Origin: an uncultured Clostridia bacterium | GTDB lineage: Bacteria; Bacillota; Clostridia; Christensenellales; Aristaeellaceae | Direction of reading: 5' to 3' | DNA: 48,599 nt | Assembly (NCBI GenBank): GCA_937906775.1 | Contig: CALCUD010000059.1 | Location: 1 to 48,599, forward strand | Shown here: positions 1 to 9,200 of the stretch, piece by piece | Layout of the letters: every line of letters starts with the position of its first letter | Position numbering within the stretch: the first letter of the stretch is position 1 | The notes under the pieces: generated by a model | Seen by the model: the letters and a program-made list of their open reading frames with translations, nothing else | Database searches by the model: none | What the model was told of the DNA's origin: nothing | Made by a program: the position numbers and the translations under genes

Positions 1-842
1 GCATAGCAGCCGCCTTCAAAGTTGAACACACCGTTATCATCCCAGCCGTGCTCATCATCGCCGATCAGCAGACGTTTGGGATCAGTGGAGAGGGTGGTCT
101 TGCCGGTTCCGGAGAGTCCGAAGAAGATCGCGGTGTTCTCCCCGTTCATGTCGGTATTTGCAGAGCAGTGCATCGCGGCAATACCCTTCAGCGGCAGGTA
201 GTAGTTCATCATGGAGAACATACCCTTTTTCATTTCGCCGCCGTACCAGGTATTCAGGATAACCTGTTCCCGGCTGGAAATGTTGAAAGCCACAGCTGTC
301 TCGGAATTCAGACCCATGGCTTTGTAGTCATCCACCTTCGCCTTGGACGCGGTGTAGACGACGAAGTCCGGCTCGAAAGAAGCCAGTTCCTCGGCAGAGG
401 GTTTGATGAACATATTCTCAACAAAGTGAGCCTGCCAGGCTACTTCCATAATGAAGCGGATCGCCATCCGGGTATCGGCGTTCGCGCCGCAGAAAGCGTC
501 AACCACAAACAGGCGTTTGCCGCTCAGTTCAGCCTGTGCCAGCTTCTTCAGCTTCGCCCAGTTCTCTTCGCTCAGCGGATGATTGTCATTTTTGTATTCA
601 TCGGTGGTCCACCAGACAGTATTCTTGGAATTTTCATCCATGACGATATACTTGTCTTTGGGGCTGCGTCCGGTATAAACGCCGGTCATAACATTCATGG
701 CATCCAGTTCAGTCAGCTGTCCTTTTTCAAAGCCTTCCAAACCGGGTTTGTTTTCTTCGGCGAACAGTTCTTCATAACTGGGATTGTGAACAATCTCGGT
801 GGTACCGGTGATCCCGTACTTCGTCAGATCAAGATTGGCCAT
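1..842 (-). CDS. pckA: Phosphoenolpyruvate carboxykinase (ATP), N-terminal part
   Basis: Interconverts oxaloacetate + ATP and PEP + ADP + CO2 in the cytoplasm; in fermenters it often runs toward oxaloacetate and makes ATP. The visible 280 residues begin MANLDLTKYG and contain the ATP-type landmarks TGRSPKDK, the substrate-site stretch WYGGEMKKG, and the kinase loop GLSGTGKTTLS followed by LIGDDEHGWDD. The C-terminal half (family length is about 530 residues) lies beyond the window edge, so this is a cut, not a truncation. The ATG at 842 is preceded by AGAGGA at about 9 bases. A promoter and a leader inverted repeat precede it, so it can be transcribed separately from the decarboxylase operon just upstream. 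That neighbourhood suggests a role in the C4-dicarboxylate branch of fermentation. Confidence 0.95.
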   Translation of the reverse strand, partial: MANLDLTKYGITGTTEIVHNPSYEELFAEENKPGLEGFEKGQLTELDAMNVMTGVYTGRSPKDKYIVMDENSKNTVWWTTDEYKNDNHPLSEENWAKLKKLAQAELSGKRLFVVDAFCGANADTRMAIRFIMEVAWQAHFVENMFIKPSAEELASFEPDFVVYTASKAKVDDYKAMGLNSETAVAFNISSREQVILNTWYGGEMKKGMFSMMNYYLPLKGIAAMHCSANTDMNGENTAIFFGLSGTGKTTLSTDPKRLLIGDDEHGWDDNGVFNFEGGCY

Positions 843-872
843 GACTAAAATCCTCTTTTCTTCATCAGTCGC

Positions 873-900
873 GGTTTGTTTGATAATAAATTCACAAACC
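873..900 (-). promoter_or_regulatory. Inverted repeat at the 5' end of the pckA transcript
   Basis: GGTTTGT (873-879) and ACAAACC (894-900) are perfect 7-base arms around an AT-rich 14-base loop. The predicted transcription start falls at about 900, so this could be a 5'-end stem-loop or an operator just downstream of the promoter. The spacing does not match a Rex box well. Confidence 0.4.
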
Positions 901-906
901 AGTGAT

Positions 907-934
907 ATTATATCCGCTTCATGCGGAAAGTCAA
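907..934 (-). promoter_or_regulatory. pckA promoter with a dyad in the spacer
   Basis: On the minus strand, TTGACT (934-929) and TATAAT (912-907) are separated by 16 bases. The spacer is almost entirely an inverted repeat, TCCGC-ATGAA-GCGGA (913-927), so a regulator could bind between the -35 and -10 boxes. The boxes are near consensus; the regulatory role of the dyad is inference. Confidence 0.7.
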
Positions 935-955
935 CGTTTCAGACGGAAAAAGCCG

Positions 956-2356
956 TCAAACAGGCAATGTTTTGTTCTCGCGGTCAAGCATCGTGGGTTC
1001 AATCTGCATTTTCTTTGCCTGACGGTATTCGAAGAACTTGGGAGCGACCTTCGGGAACATCGCGTAGGTCAGGATATCTTCATCCGTCTCATACCACTGC
1101 AGCATTTCGCTCTTCAGCTTTTCCAGTTCCGGAGGAAGCGTATCGGCAAAACGGCTCGTGATCACCTTGTCGTCTCCGATGCACTTTTTCCGTACATCCT
1201 CATTCACGGGCGCCGGAAGTTTTCCGTACTCCCCGCGGAGCAAACCTTTACTCTCGTTGGGAACCATCTTATAGCGCTCGCCGTTCAGAACATTCATAAC
1301 TGCCTGCGTTCCGACGATCTGACTGGTGGGTGTTACCAGCGGCGGATAACCGAAGTCTTTCCGTACCCGCGGTACTTCCGCCAGAACATCGTAGTATTTA
1401 TCCATCGCGTTGGCCGCTTTCAGCTGACCGATCAGGTTGCTCAGCATACCGCCGGGAACCTGATACTGCAGCGTCTTGACGTCAACGCCCAGAACACGGT
1501 TCGGATCGCGCCAGCCGTCCTTGTTCAGACGTTCCGCCACGCCGCGGAAATGCTCCGCCAGTTTCGCCAGCAGGTTCAGATCGAATCCGGTGTCATATTC
1601 CGTTCCCTGAAGTGTGGCAACCAGTGATTCCGTAGCGGGTTGACTGGTTCCTGAAGCCAGAGGACTCAGACAGGTATCCACAACATCCGCGCCGGCTTCC
1701 ACACACTTGAGGAGCACCATATCGCCCGTTCCGGTCGTATTGTGGGTATGAACTACGATGGGAAGGCTCGTCTCCTTTTTCAGACGTTTGACCAGAGAAT
1801 AGGCTTTATAAGGCAGCAGCAGATTTGCCATATCCTTGATGCAGATCAAATCCGCGCCCATCTTCTCAATTTCAACCGCGAGCTTCACGAAATAATCCTC
1901 GTTATGAACGGGAGACTCCGTATAGCTCATGGCAATTTCCGCCTGTCCGCCGTATTTCTTCGTTGCAGTAACAGCCGTCTGCATGTTTCTCAGATCATTC
2001 AGCGCGTCAAAGCAACGGATGATATCGATTCCGTTTTCGATTGCCTTTTTAACAAAGAAATCGACAACATCGTCACTGTAAGGACGGTATCCCAACAGGT
2101 TCTGACCGCGCAGAAGCATCTGCGTTTTTGTATTGGGGAGCGCTTTGCGCAGCTGACGCAAACGTTCCCACGGATCTTCGTTCAGGAAGCGGATACAGCT
2201 GTCGTAGGTCGCACCGCCCCAGCATTCCAGAGAATAGTAGCCGACCTTGTCCAGCATTTCGCAGGCCGGAAGCATCTCATCCAGACGCATCCGGGTCGCA
2301 GCCTGGCTCTGATGGCCGTCACGCAGGATTGTATCCGTAATATTGACTTTCGCCAT
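956..2356 (-). CDS. oadA: Oxaloacetate decarboxylase alpha / transcarboxylase 5S-type carboxyltransferase
   Basis: Moves CO2 between carboxybiotin and pyruvate/oxaloacetate. The protein (466 residues) has the DTILRDGHQS motif at 8-17, the metal-binding HTHNT at 203-207 and the lysine of CIKDMANLL (K174) that is carbamylated in this family. It ends after the carboxyltransferase and conserved helical domain and has no biotinyl domain, which matches the separate biotin carrier encoded two genes upstream. The ATG at 2356 follows GGAGG at about 9 bases. It is the last gene of the operon, 21 bases after oadB. It resembles both OadA and the pyruvate-carboxylase B subunit; the presence of oadB favours the membrane decarboxylase/transcarboxylase context. 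Confidence 0.93.
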   Translation of the reverse strand: MAKVNITDTILRDGHQSQAATRMRLDEMLPACEMLDKVGYYSLECWGGATYDSCIRFLNEDPWERLRQLRKALPNTKTQMLLRGQNLLGYRPYSDDVVDFFVKKAIENGIDIIRCFDALNDLRNMQTAVTATKKYGGQAEIAMSYTESPVHNEDYFVKLAVEIEKMGADLICIKDMANLLLPYKAYSLVKRLKKETSLPIVVHTHNTTGTGDMVLLKCVEAGADVVDTCLSPLASGTSQPATESLVATLQGTEYDTGFDLNLLAKLAEHFRGVAERLNKDGWRDPNRVLGVDVKTLQYQVPGGMLSNLIGQLKAANAMDKYYDVLAEVPRVRKDFGYPPLVTPTSQIVGTQAVMNVLNGERYKMVPNESKGLLRGEYGKLPAPVNEDVRKKCIGDDKVITSRFADTLPPELEKLKSEMLQWYETDEDILTYAMFPKVAPKFFEYRQAKKMQIEPTMLDRENKTLPV

Positions 2357-2377
2357 GAATCATTTCCTCCTTTATGA

Positions 2378-3829
2378 TCAACCGAACATGGACAGCAGCA
2401 CACCGGCCGCGATCGCGCTTCCGATAACACCGGCAACATTGGGACCCATCGCATGCATCAGCAGGAAGTTCGCAGGATTCTCCTGCTGTCCGACCTTCTG
2501 GCTGACACGGGCGGCCATGGGAACCGCGGAAACGCCGGCCGAACCGATCAGCGGATTGATCTTTCCGCCGCTCAGTTTGTTCATCAGCTTCGCCAGCAGA
2601 ACTCCGCCGGCGGTACCGACTCCGAAAGCAACAACACCCATCACAATGATCTTGATGGTTTCGAAGCTCAGGAAAGTGGAAGCAGTTGCTGTCGCACCGA
2701 CCGTCACGCCCAGGAAGATCGTAACGATATTCATCAGTTCGTTCTGCGCGGTCTTGTTCAGACGTTCCACAACGCCGCATTCCTTGAACAGATTGCCCAG
2801 CATCAGACATCCCACAAGACTGGCCGCGGAAGGCAGCAGCAAAGCCACCAGAATTGTGACTACGATGGGGAAAATGATCTTCTGGGTCTTGGAAACAGGC
2901 TTCAGCTGTTCCATAACGATCATACGTTCCTTCTTCGTTGTCAGCGCTTTCATGATCGGCGGCTGGATAACGGGAACCAAAGCCATGTAGCTGTATGCCG
3001 CAACGGCAATCGGTCCGAGAAGGTGGGGCGCCAGCTTGCTGGTCAGCCAGATGGCGGTCGGTCCGTCTGCGCCGCCGATAATCCCGATGGCGCCGGATTC
3101 AGCCGGTGTGAATCCCAGCAGGCCTGCGCAGGTAAAGGTCAGGAAAATTCCCAGCTGTGCAGCCGCGCCGAGGAGCAGCGTCTTGGGGTTGGCAATCAGG
3201 GGGCCAAAGTCCGTTGTCGCGCCAACGCCCATGAAGATCAGGCAGGGATAAATTCCCAGTTTGACGCCGAGATACAGATAATCCAGCAAACCGGGAGTGA
3301 TCACAGTACCCGAATTTGCAACTGCGACACCCAGCGCGCTGAAAACGGTCCCGTCCACCAGATAGGCGCCGTTCATCACAATATTCACGGTCTCAAACAG
3401 CTGAGTTCCGGATACAGTCGACAGAATACGGCCTGCCGCGTCAAAGGCGACAGTTGTTTCGGTCAGCGTATTGCAGATGGTTCCGACAATGTTTCCATTC
3501 AGCAGAACAGACTGGCCGCTGATGGTCAGCTGTCCGAGATTCATCAGATCCGGCGACTTTACCAGAACCGCATTCCCGAACAGTCCCCAGTTGACGTGTC
3601 CGCCTGCAAACAGTTCCTCATGGTACATGTCGCTGCCCAGCAGGTTGGTCAGCAGCATACCGAAAGCGATCGGCAGCAGCAGCAAAGGCTCGAATTGTTT
3701 CACAATGGCAAGATACAGCAGGAAACAGGCGATTCCTACCATGATCAGCGCCTTGGGATCGGCTACGAAATTGGCAATGCCGCTTCCGGTCGCCAGATCG
3801 CGCAACGCGCCCAGTACATCAATACTCAT
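2378..3829 (-). CDS. oadB: Na+-translocating decarboxylase beta subunit
   Basis: Integral membrane subunit that decarboxylates carboxybiotin and exports Na+. Multiple hydrophobic helices are evident, and the conserved stretches LGVKLGIYP, GVGATTDFGPLIANP and IGGADGPTAI (which carries the essential Asp) are present, as is the C-terminal GPNVAGVIGSAIAAG. At 483 residues it is longer than the usual 375-430. The extra length lies between about residues 72 and 175, after the first membrane segments and before YLYLGVKLGIYP, and is rich in Asn, Thr and Gly. The gene is 25 bases after the biotin carrier gene. The same subunit family serves oxaloacetate, methylmalonyl-CoA, malonate and glutaconyl-CoA pumps. 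Confidence 0.93.
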   Translation of the reverse strand: MSIDVLGALRDLATGSGIANFVADPKALIMVGIACFLLYLAIVKQFEPLLLLPIAFGMLLTNLLGSDMYHEELFAGGHVNWGLFGNAVLVKSPDLMNLGQLTISGQSVLLNGNIVGTICNTLTETTVAFDAAGRILSTVSGTQLFETVNIVMNGAYLVDGTVFSALGVAVANSGTVITPGLLDYLYLGVKLGIYPCLIFMGVGATTDFGPLIANPKTLLLGAAAQLGIFLTFTCAGLLGFTPAESGAIGIIGGADGPTAIWLTSKLAPHLLGPIAVAAYSYMALVPVIQPPIMKALTTKKERMIVMEQLKPVSKTQKIIFPIVVTILVALLLPSAASLVGCLMLGNLFKECGVVERLNKTAQNELMNIVTIFLGVTVGATATASTFLSFETIKIIVMGVVAFGVGTAGGVLLAKLMNKLSGGKINPLIGSAGVSAVPMAARVSQKVGQQENPANFLLMHAMGPNVAGVIGSAIAAGVLLSMFG

Positions 3830-3854
3830 GGTTATTTTCTCCTTGCGTTAACTT

Positions 3855-4241
3855 TCAGCCGATGGTCACCAGAGGCGTTCCGACTTCGACCGTGGCGCCC
3901 TTGGAGGTCAGAATCTGAAGAACTTTACCGTCCTTGTTGGCAGGAATCTCATTTTCCATCTTCATGGCTTCCAGAACGCAAACAGCCTGTCCGGCCTTTA
4001 CACTGTCACCGACAGCGACTTTGATATCAAGGATTGTTCCGGGCATGGGCGCCTTGACAGCGTCTCCACCGGCAACAGGAGCAGCTTTGGGTGCGGCGGG
4101 AGCAGCAGCGGGAGCGGCAGCCGGAGCAACGGGAGCAGCGGCTGTCGCGGCGCGAACAGGAGCTGCCGTCTGAGCGCCGCCGATTTCTTCAACTTCAACC
4201 TCATAAGCGATACCGTTAACCGTAACATTGAACTTACGCAT
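3855..4241 (-). CDS. Biotin carboxyl carrier protein of the decarboxylase complex
   Basis: Carries CO2 on biotin between the carboxyltransferases and the membrane beta subunit. The 128-residue protein has an N-terminal strand region (1-22), an Ala/Pro-rich flexible linker (about 25-57) and a biotinyl domain with the motif EAMKMENE, whose Lys94 is the expected biotinylation site. It resembles the 1.3S transcarboxylase subunit and the MmdC/gamma biotin proteins. The ATG at 4241 follows GGAGG at 9 bases. Both 5S-type and 12S-type carboxyltransferases in this operon lack their own biotin domain and must use this carrier or another one. Confidence 0.95.
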   Translation of the reverse strand: MRKFNVTVNGIAYEVEVEEIGGAQTAAPVRAATAAAPVAPAAAPAAAPAAPKAAPVAGGDAVKAPMPGTILDIKVAVGDSVKAGQAVCVLEAMKMENEIPANKDGKVLQILTSKGATVEVGTPLVTIG

Positions 4242-4284
4242 GATCTGTATCCTCCTTCATCAATTCGCAATCATATAAACGCGT

Positions 4285-4590
4285 TCATCGGGTAATCCGG
4301 CGGATATGCCGGACTTTAAAAGCATTATTGTCTCCCAGCATACAGCTGATGGCAGCCATGATGGCGGCAACCGCAGCACTGTCGTCCGTTGAGGGTGAAT
4401 CATCAGGAACATCTTTTTCGGAAACAGTTGTCACTTCCGGTTCAGATTTCCTGACAGCTTTTTTCTCTTTTCCGATTCCGCTGGTCGCAGCAACCAGAAC
4501 CTTGATCAGGCACATCAGAATAACCAGACCAAAGAAAACGATTGCCATTCCAAGCAGAGAAACCAGTATGCCGAATGTCAGTTTTTCCAT
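4285..4590 (-). CDS. Decarboxylase gamma/delta membrane anchor (OadG/MmdD-like)
   Basis: Small subunit expected to tether the soluble carboxyltransferase to the membrane beta subunit. The 101-residue protein has one N-terminal membrane segment (about 6-34), a charged linker and a C-terminal Ala-rich helix (AAVAAIMAAIS) followed by FKVRHIRRI, a pattern typical of the OadG family tail. It sits between the CoA carboxyltransferase and the biotin carrier, the usual operon place. Identification rests on size, topology, tail motif and context. Confidence 0.8.
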   Translation of the reverse strand: MEKLTFGILVSLLGMAIVFFGLVILMCLIKVLVAATSGIGKEKKAVRKSEPEVTTVSEKDVPDDSPSTDDSAAVAAIMAAISCMLGDNNAFKVRHIRRITR

Positions 4591-4608
4591 ACTCCGGTTT
4601 CCTTTCGT

Positions 4609-6078
4609 TTAAACAGGCTGATTGCCGTGTTTCTTGTCCACGGTGGGCTGTGCCTTGTTGGCAAGCATTTCCAGCGCGTTGATCACATACTTCCGGGTAT
4701 CCTTCGGATCGATGATATCGTCCACCAGACCCGCCTTGGCGGCATTAAGCGCTCCGGCCACATCTGTGGCAAAAGCGGTCTCAAGCTCAAAACGGCTAGC
4801 CCCTTTTTTCAGTTCGTCGGTATACAAAACCTGAACCGCCGCTTCAGCAGTCAGCGCTGAAATCAGCGTTCCAGGCCATGCGTAGATCAAATCGGCGTTC
4901 TCTTTTCCGGAAAGAGCGATAAAGCTCTGGCCGATGGCATTGCCGGTAATCACGGATACCTTGGCGCATGTAGCTTCGGCATATGCGTAAAGCAGCGCGC
5001 TGACAGCCTTGATCATATCAGCCTGATGATTTTCATCCGGAACAGCGATTCCCTTGCTGTCAATCAAAGTCACAACCGGCAGATCAAAGCAGTCACACAT
5101 ACGGATGAACCGCGCGGCCTTCCGTGCCGCGGCAGCGTCGATCATCCCGTCATTCACACTGTTCTCGGAAGCAACGATGCCGCAGGTATGTCCGCCGATC
5201 CGGCACAGAACCGTCTTCAGAGCGGTTCCGAAACCAGCGCCCAGTTCCAGTGTATCACCGCAGTCAGCCAGATCCGCCACCAGAGCGGACATGCCTGTTC
5301 CTTCGCTGACGGTCAGATCCCGGTTCAGATCATCGCTGTCAATGATCTCCGTTCCGTCAATGTTGCAGCTGGGCAAAAAGCTCAGAGTCTTTACGCAAAG
5401 AGCAACCGCTTCGTCCTCGTCTTTGGCAACAAGAGAAACGCCGCCCTGTGCCATCATGACATCGGCTCCGCCGACATCCTCGCTTTTCAGCGTCTTTCCT
5501 GTCAGGCTTCCGACAACAGTAGGACCGTATACCATCAAAGCGCCCTGTCCTTTGACCTGAACAGTCACATCAGCCAGCTCCGCAATCATGGCGGCGCCGC
5601 CGACGACAGGACCCATCACCAGGCAGATCAGCGGACACACACCGCTCAGGCGTGCCAAACGTCCGTAAATGGATGCGAAAGCATTCATTGCCCCCGCCCC
5701 TTCATCCACCCGGACTCCGGCGCTGTCGCACATGGCGATGACAGGAGCGCCGGTCTTCATCGCAAGATCAAGGACCTTATTGATCTTGCGGGCCTGATTG
5801 ACCCCCATTGCGCCCCCGTGAACCGTGAAGTCCTGCGCGAAAAGATACACAGGACGGCCTTCCACCGTTCCGCTGCCGGAGACAACACCGGCATAATCCT
5901 CTCCGCTAGCCAGCAGTGCATCTGTTTCAACAAAACTGCCTTCGTCAAGCAGCTTCGCGATCCGTTCGCGCGCCAGCCCTTTTCCTTCCGCCCGGCGAGC
6001 GCTGACCTTTGCTGCGTTGCCGGAAAGGATCTCCTGCTTCTTGTCCAGAATCAGTTTCAAACTCTGTACATCCACCAT
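4609..6078 (-). CDS. mmdA: Acyl-CoA carboxyltransferase, 12S/MmdA type
   Basis: Transfers the carboxyl group between an acyl-CoA, most likely (S)-methylmalonyl-CoA, and biotin. The 489-residue protein has two crotonase-like carboxyltransferase halves. Visible family stretches include FAQDFTVHGGAMG, CDSAGVRVDEGAGA, GPVVGGAAM in the N half and DSKGIAVPDENHQ and AYAEATCAKVSVITGNAIG in the C half. It starts at ATG 6078 after AAGGAG (about 7 bases) and is the first gene of the operon. Substrate cannot be read from sequence: malonyl-CoA or glutaconyl-CoA are alternatives, but methylmalonyl-CoA fits the OadA partner and the adjacent PEP carboxykinase. Confidence 0.88.
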   Translation of the reverse strand: MVDVQSLKLILDKKQEILSGNAAKVSARRAEGKGLARERIAKLLDEGSFVETDALLASGEDYAGVVSGSGTVEGRPVYLFAQDFTVHGGAMGVNQARKINKVLDLAMKTGAPVIAMCDSAGVRVDEGAGAMNAFASIYGRLARLSGVCPLICLVMGPVVGGAAMIAELADVTVQVKGQGALMVYGPTVVGSLTGKTLKSEDVGGADVMMAQGGVSLVAKDEDEAVALCVKTLSFLPSCNIDGTEIIDSDDLNRDLTVSEGTGMSALVADLADCGDTLELGAGFGTALKTVLCRIGGHTCGIVASENSVNDGMIDAAAARKAARFIRMCDCFDLPVVTLIDSKGIAVPDENHQADMIKAVSALLYAYAEATCAKVSVITGNAIGQSFIALSGKENADLIYAWPGTLISALTAEAAVQVLYTDELKKGASRFELETAFATDVAGALNAAKAGLVDDIIDPKDTRKYVINALEMLANKAQPTVDKKHGNQPV

Positions 6079-6107
6079 GTCTGTACTCCTTCCGAATATG
6101 CTGTAAC

Positions 6108-6128
6108 GGGATGTCTGAAAGACATCCC
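6108..6128 (-). promoter_or_regulatory. Leader hairpin of the decarboxylase operon
   Basis: GGGATGTC (6108-6115) and GACATCCC (6121-6128) form a perfect 8-base stem with a 5-base loop, about 30 bases upstream of the first start codon. No T-run follows, so it is not an intrinsic terminator. It may stabilise the mRNA or bind a regulator; no clear -35/-10 pair could be assigned upstream. Confidence 0.4.
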
Positions 6129-6217
6129 AACTTTACCCAATTTCTTCAATTCTTCTTTTCTCCCCTATTTCCTGCATTGTCACAAAAATGTAATAATAAT
6201 TCATTCTTTTTTCATAT

Positions 6218-6250
6218 TAACGGCAGGATGGGAACCCCATCCTGCCGTTA
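6218..6250 (-). terminator. Strong hairpin after sbcC, without a T-tract
   Basis: A perfect 15-base stem (6218-6232 with 6236-6250) and 3-base loop starts 10 bases after the sbcC stop. On the minus strand it is followed by ATATGAAAAAAG rather than T residues. It probably marks the 3' end of the sbcDC transcript by stopping transcription inefficiently or by protecting the mRNA end. Confidence 0.55.
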
Positions 6251-6260
6251 CTGTTTCATT

Positions 6261-9200
6261 TTACCGAATCACGGCAACACTGCCGCCGCTTTGCTGCTTT
6301 GTTACTTCTATCCTGCGCGGGAGCTGACTTTTGACATCCTCAACATGCGAAATAATACCGATCAGACGGTGTCCGTTTTCCGCGGTGTCGATCAGTTCAT
6401 CCATAGCCAGGGTCAGGAAACTGCCGCTCAGGGAACCGAAGCCTTCATCGACAAACATTGTATCCAGCCGTACAGCTGATGCAGAACTTGCCTGAATTGT
6501 ATCCGACATTCCCAATGCAAGCGACAGCGCCGCAAGAAATCCTTCGCCGCCGGAAAGAGTTCCCACTTCCCGAACGGTACCGTTATAATGGTCAATCACA
6601 TCGAGATCCAGACCGGTCTGCCCCTGTGTGCCGGCATTCTCTACGGGACGCCGTCTCAGTTCGTACTGCTCTCTGGACATATGTCGCAGACGCATATTGG
6701 CATGGCTCAGGATCCGGTCAAAGTAAGCCATCTGAACATATGTTTCGAGCGTGATCTTCGCCTGACCGCTGATTTTCCCATCAACCGTATCGGCTACGTC
6801 CTTCATCATCCGGAATTCACGCTCTATTCGGTCCGCGGACTCCGCCTTCTGCTCAAGGATCTCCTTTTGCTGCCGGTTGCTGATAAGCCGGCTGTAGATC
6901 TCACGCTCTGTTTTTTCTGCCTGCAGATACGCTGCCTGCGCATTGTTATACGCTGATTCCAGTTGTCCGAGATCACATTTCTGCACATCTGACAACTGAC
7001 CTTCAAGGGTACTGATCCGCCCTTCATTTTCAGCTATCAGTTTTTCAATATTTCTCAGTCCTGCTTCAGCCGTTTCAATCGCAAAGTTCAGCTCATTCCT
7101 TCGTTCCGTTCCGCGACGGATCGCTGCTTCCGCATCTGCTTTTGTCTCAAAAGGCAGCATGTTTTGAATATCCCGGAACTGCTTCCGGAGGTTTTCCTGT
7201 CTTTCCTGCTCCTTGGCGGCATTTGATCTGTCCGTACTCAGTGTCTCGTTCAGTTTCTCTTTTTCCGACTCCAGCTCCTGTAAACGGAGTTCGATCTCCG
7301 CCATCCGTTTCAGATCCTCTTCAGCCTGACGGATCAGATCCTTCTGGACTTCCTGTTGTTTTTGATTATCCCCGTTCATGGTTTTCAGCAGCCCGTTATC
7401 CCATTCCGCCGGCATCAGTCCTGCCGCAGCTTTATCTGTTTCGGCTTTTTCCGCTGTCAGGACCGTTCTGGCTGCAGCTGCAGCCGCGTCCGTCTCGCGT
7501 CTGCGTTTCAGTCCTTCTTCACATTTCAAAACAGCTTCCGGCAGATATATTTCAGCGATCCTGCGCGCACGGATATCCGAATCCTTCACGGTTTCCAGTT
7601 CCCGGGTCAGCGCTTCCGCAATTGCCGCGTTTTCAGTCATTTGGAGTTCAATGACGCTGTTCCATTCATTGTCCGGAATCTGCGGCATAAGCCGCAGGAG
7701 CTGCGTATGCAGTCCGTCGGCGGCAATCTTTGCCGATTCGCATTTCATTGCGTCTCCGTTCGCTTGGTTTTCCGCAGACACAGCCTCCCGGTCAGCCTGC
7801 TCTGTCTGCCGACGGTCAACCGGTTCCGTCAGACCGGCCGGTTTCGGATCATGAACGCTTCCGCATACCGGGCAGGGCTGCTCCTCTTTCAGTTCTGAAG
7901 CCAGAATACCGGCAATATTGTCATTATACCGGTTTCGGATAATGATTGCCCGATTTCGAAGATCCTCCGCCTCCTTTTTACTGATCAGATATTGATCCTT
8001 TGCCTGTTCATATTCACTTTCCGCATGATTCCAATCACAGATCAGGCTTCGTCTGTTTTTCAGTTCCTCCCCGTCCAGATTGCATTGCTTCAGTTTTTCC
8101 GTACAGTTTGATACGGCAAGCGCGGTATTTCCCAGAACCTCCAGTTCATTTTGCAGATTGTCACGTTCACAGGTAACACGGTTCACATTTTCTTCCGCCG
8201 ACTTCTGTTCTGCTTCAGCTTCGGCCGCGGCTTTGGCTGCGTTCTCCTGTCTTTTCAGCCGTTCTGAAAGGGCGGATAATTTTTCTCCGATACCGGTCAG
8301 TTCCCTCAGGGTTACCTCCGCATTTCCTTTCCGTTCCGCCGCGTTCTTCAGTTTCTCCTTTTCATCAAGTAAGGCCTGTTTTTCCTCTATGATCTTTTCC
8401 AGTTGACGGATCGTGTTTTCTTCGCATCTTCGTGCCGCTTCGCAGGCGTCGGCGGCTTCCTTCCGTTTGGCATCAAGTTCCGTCAGTTTATCGTATTCCG
8501 GAAGGAGGTTGGTAAAGGTGACGATTTTTCCGGAAAGCGCCTCAATTTCCGGTCGCGCAGCGTCTGCCGCATTCTTATGATCGATTTGTTCCCGATGTTT
8601 TTCCCGGAGTTCGGCATTCTTTGTCTGTTGTTCTTCCAGATCCTTCCACTTCAGGTCGTTCTCTTTCGCGGCAGTATACGCAGCTTTTGCAGCGTCGCGT
8701 TCGGTTTCCGCCTGCTGCTTTGCGTCCGCCGCCCGTTGATGATCATCCTCGTCAGATGTCAGGATCTCGCGTGCAAGCGTTACGGCTGCGTCAATATGAA
8801 GATCCTCCGGTTTCGCACCCTGCAGTTTTTCCAGATCTTCAGCCTGTTCAGCGCAATCCGGCGTCCGCAGGTTTTTGACCGAAGAAAGAATCTCTTTTCG
8901 TGTATCTGTGTATTCGCCGTATTTCTGTTTACACGTATCGTTTAAAATCCGGGCCAGCTGGCTGTATTCCTCAGTTTTAAAAATCCGCCGGAGAATTTCG
9001 GTCCGGTCTTTGGACTTGGCGCGTACGAGCTTGCGAAATTCGCCTTGCGCGATCATGACGATCTGTGAGAACTGCGCGCTGTCCACGCCGATAATTTCCT
9101 CCCGGATCCGTCTTGATGCTTCATCCGCCTTCGTCACGACGTTTCCGTCCGGAAGCTCCTGCAGTACGACCTTAGCCGGTTTTTCCGTCCTGTTTCCATT

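Noticed and set aside
873..900. Possible Rex (NADH-sensing) box upstream of pckA
   Set aside because: TTGTGAA is present but the second half and the spacing do not fit the 18-base Rex consensus.
942..957. GACGG/CCGTC hairpin at the oadA stop as a terminator
   Set aside because: The stem is five bases, the T-rich part is in its loop, and no T-run follows.
2453..4024. A 523-codon plus-strand frame opposite oadB and the biotin carrier, rich in Gln and His
   Set aside because: Reverse complement of hydrophobic membrane codons gives such composition; no family match.
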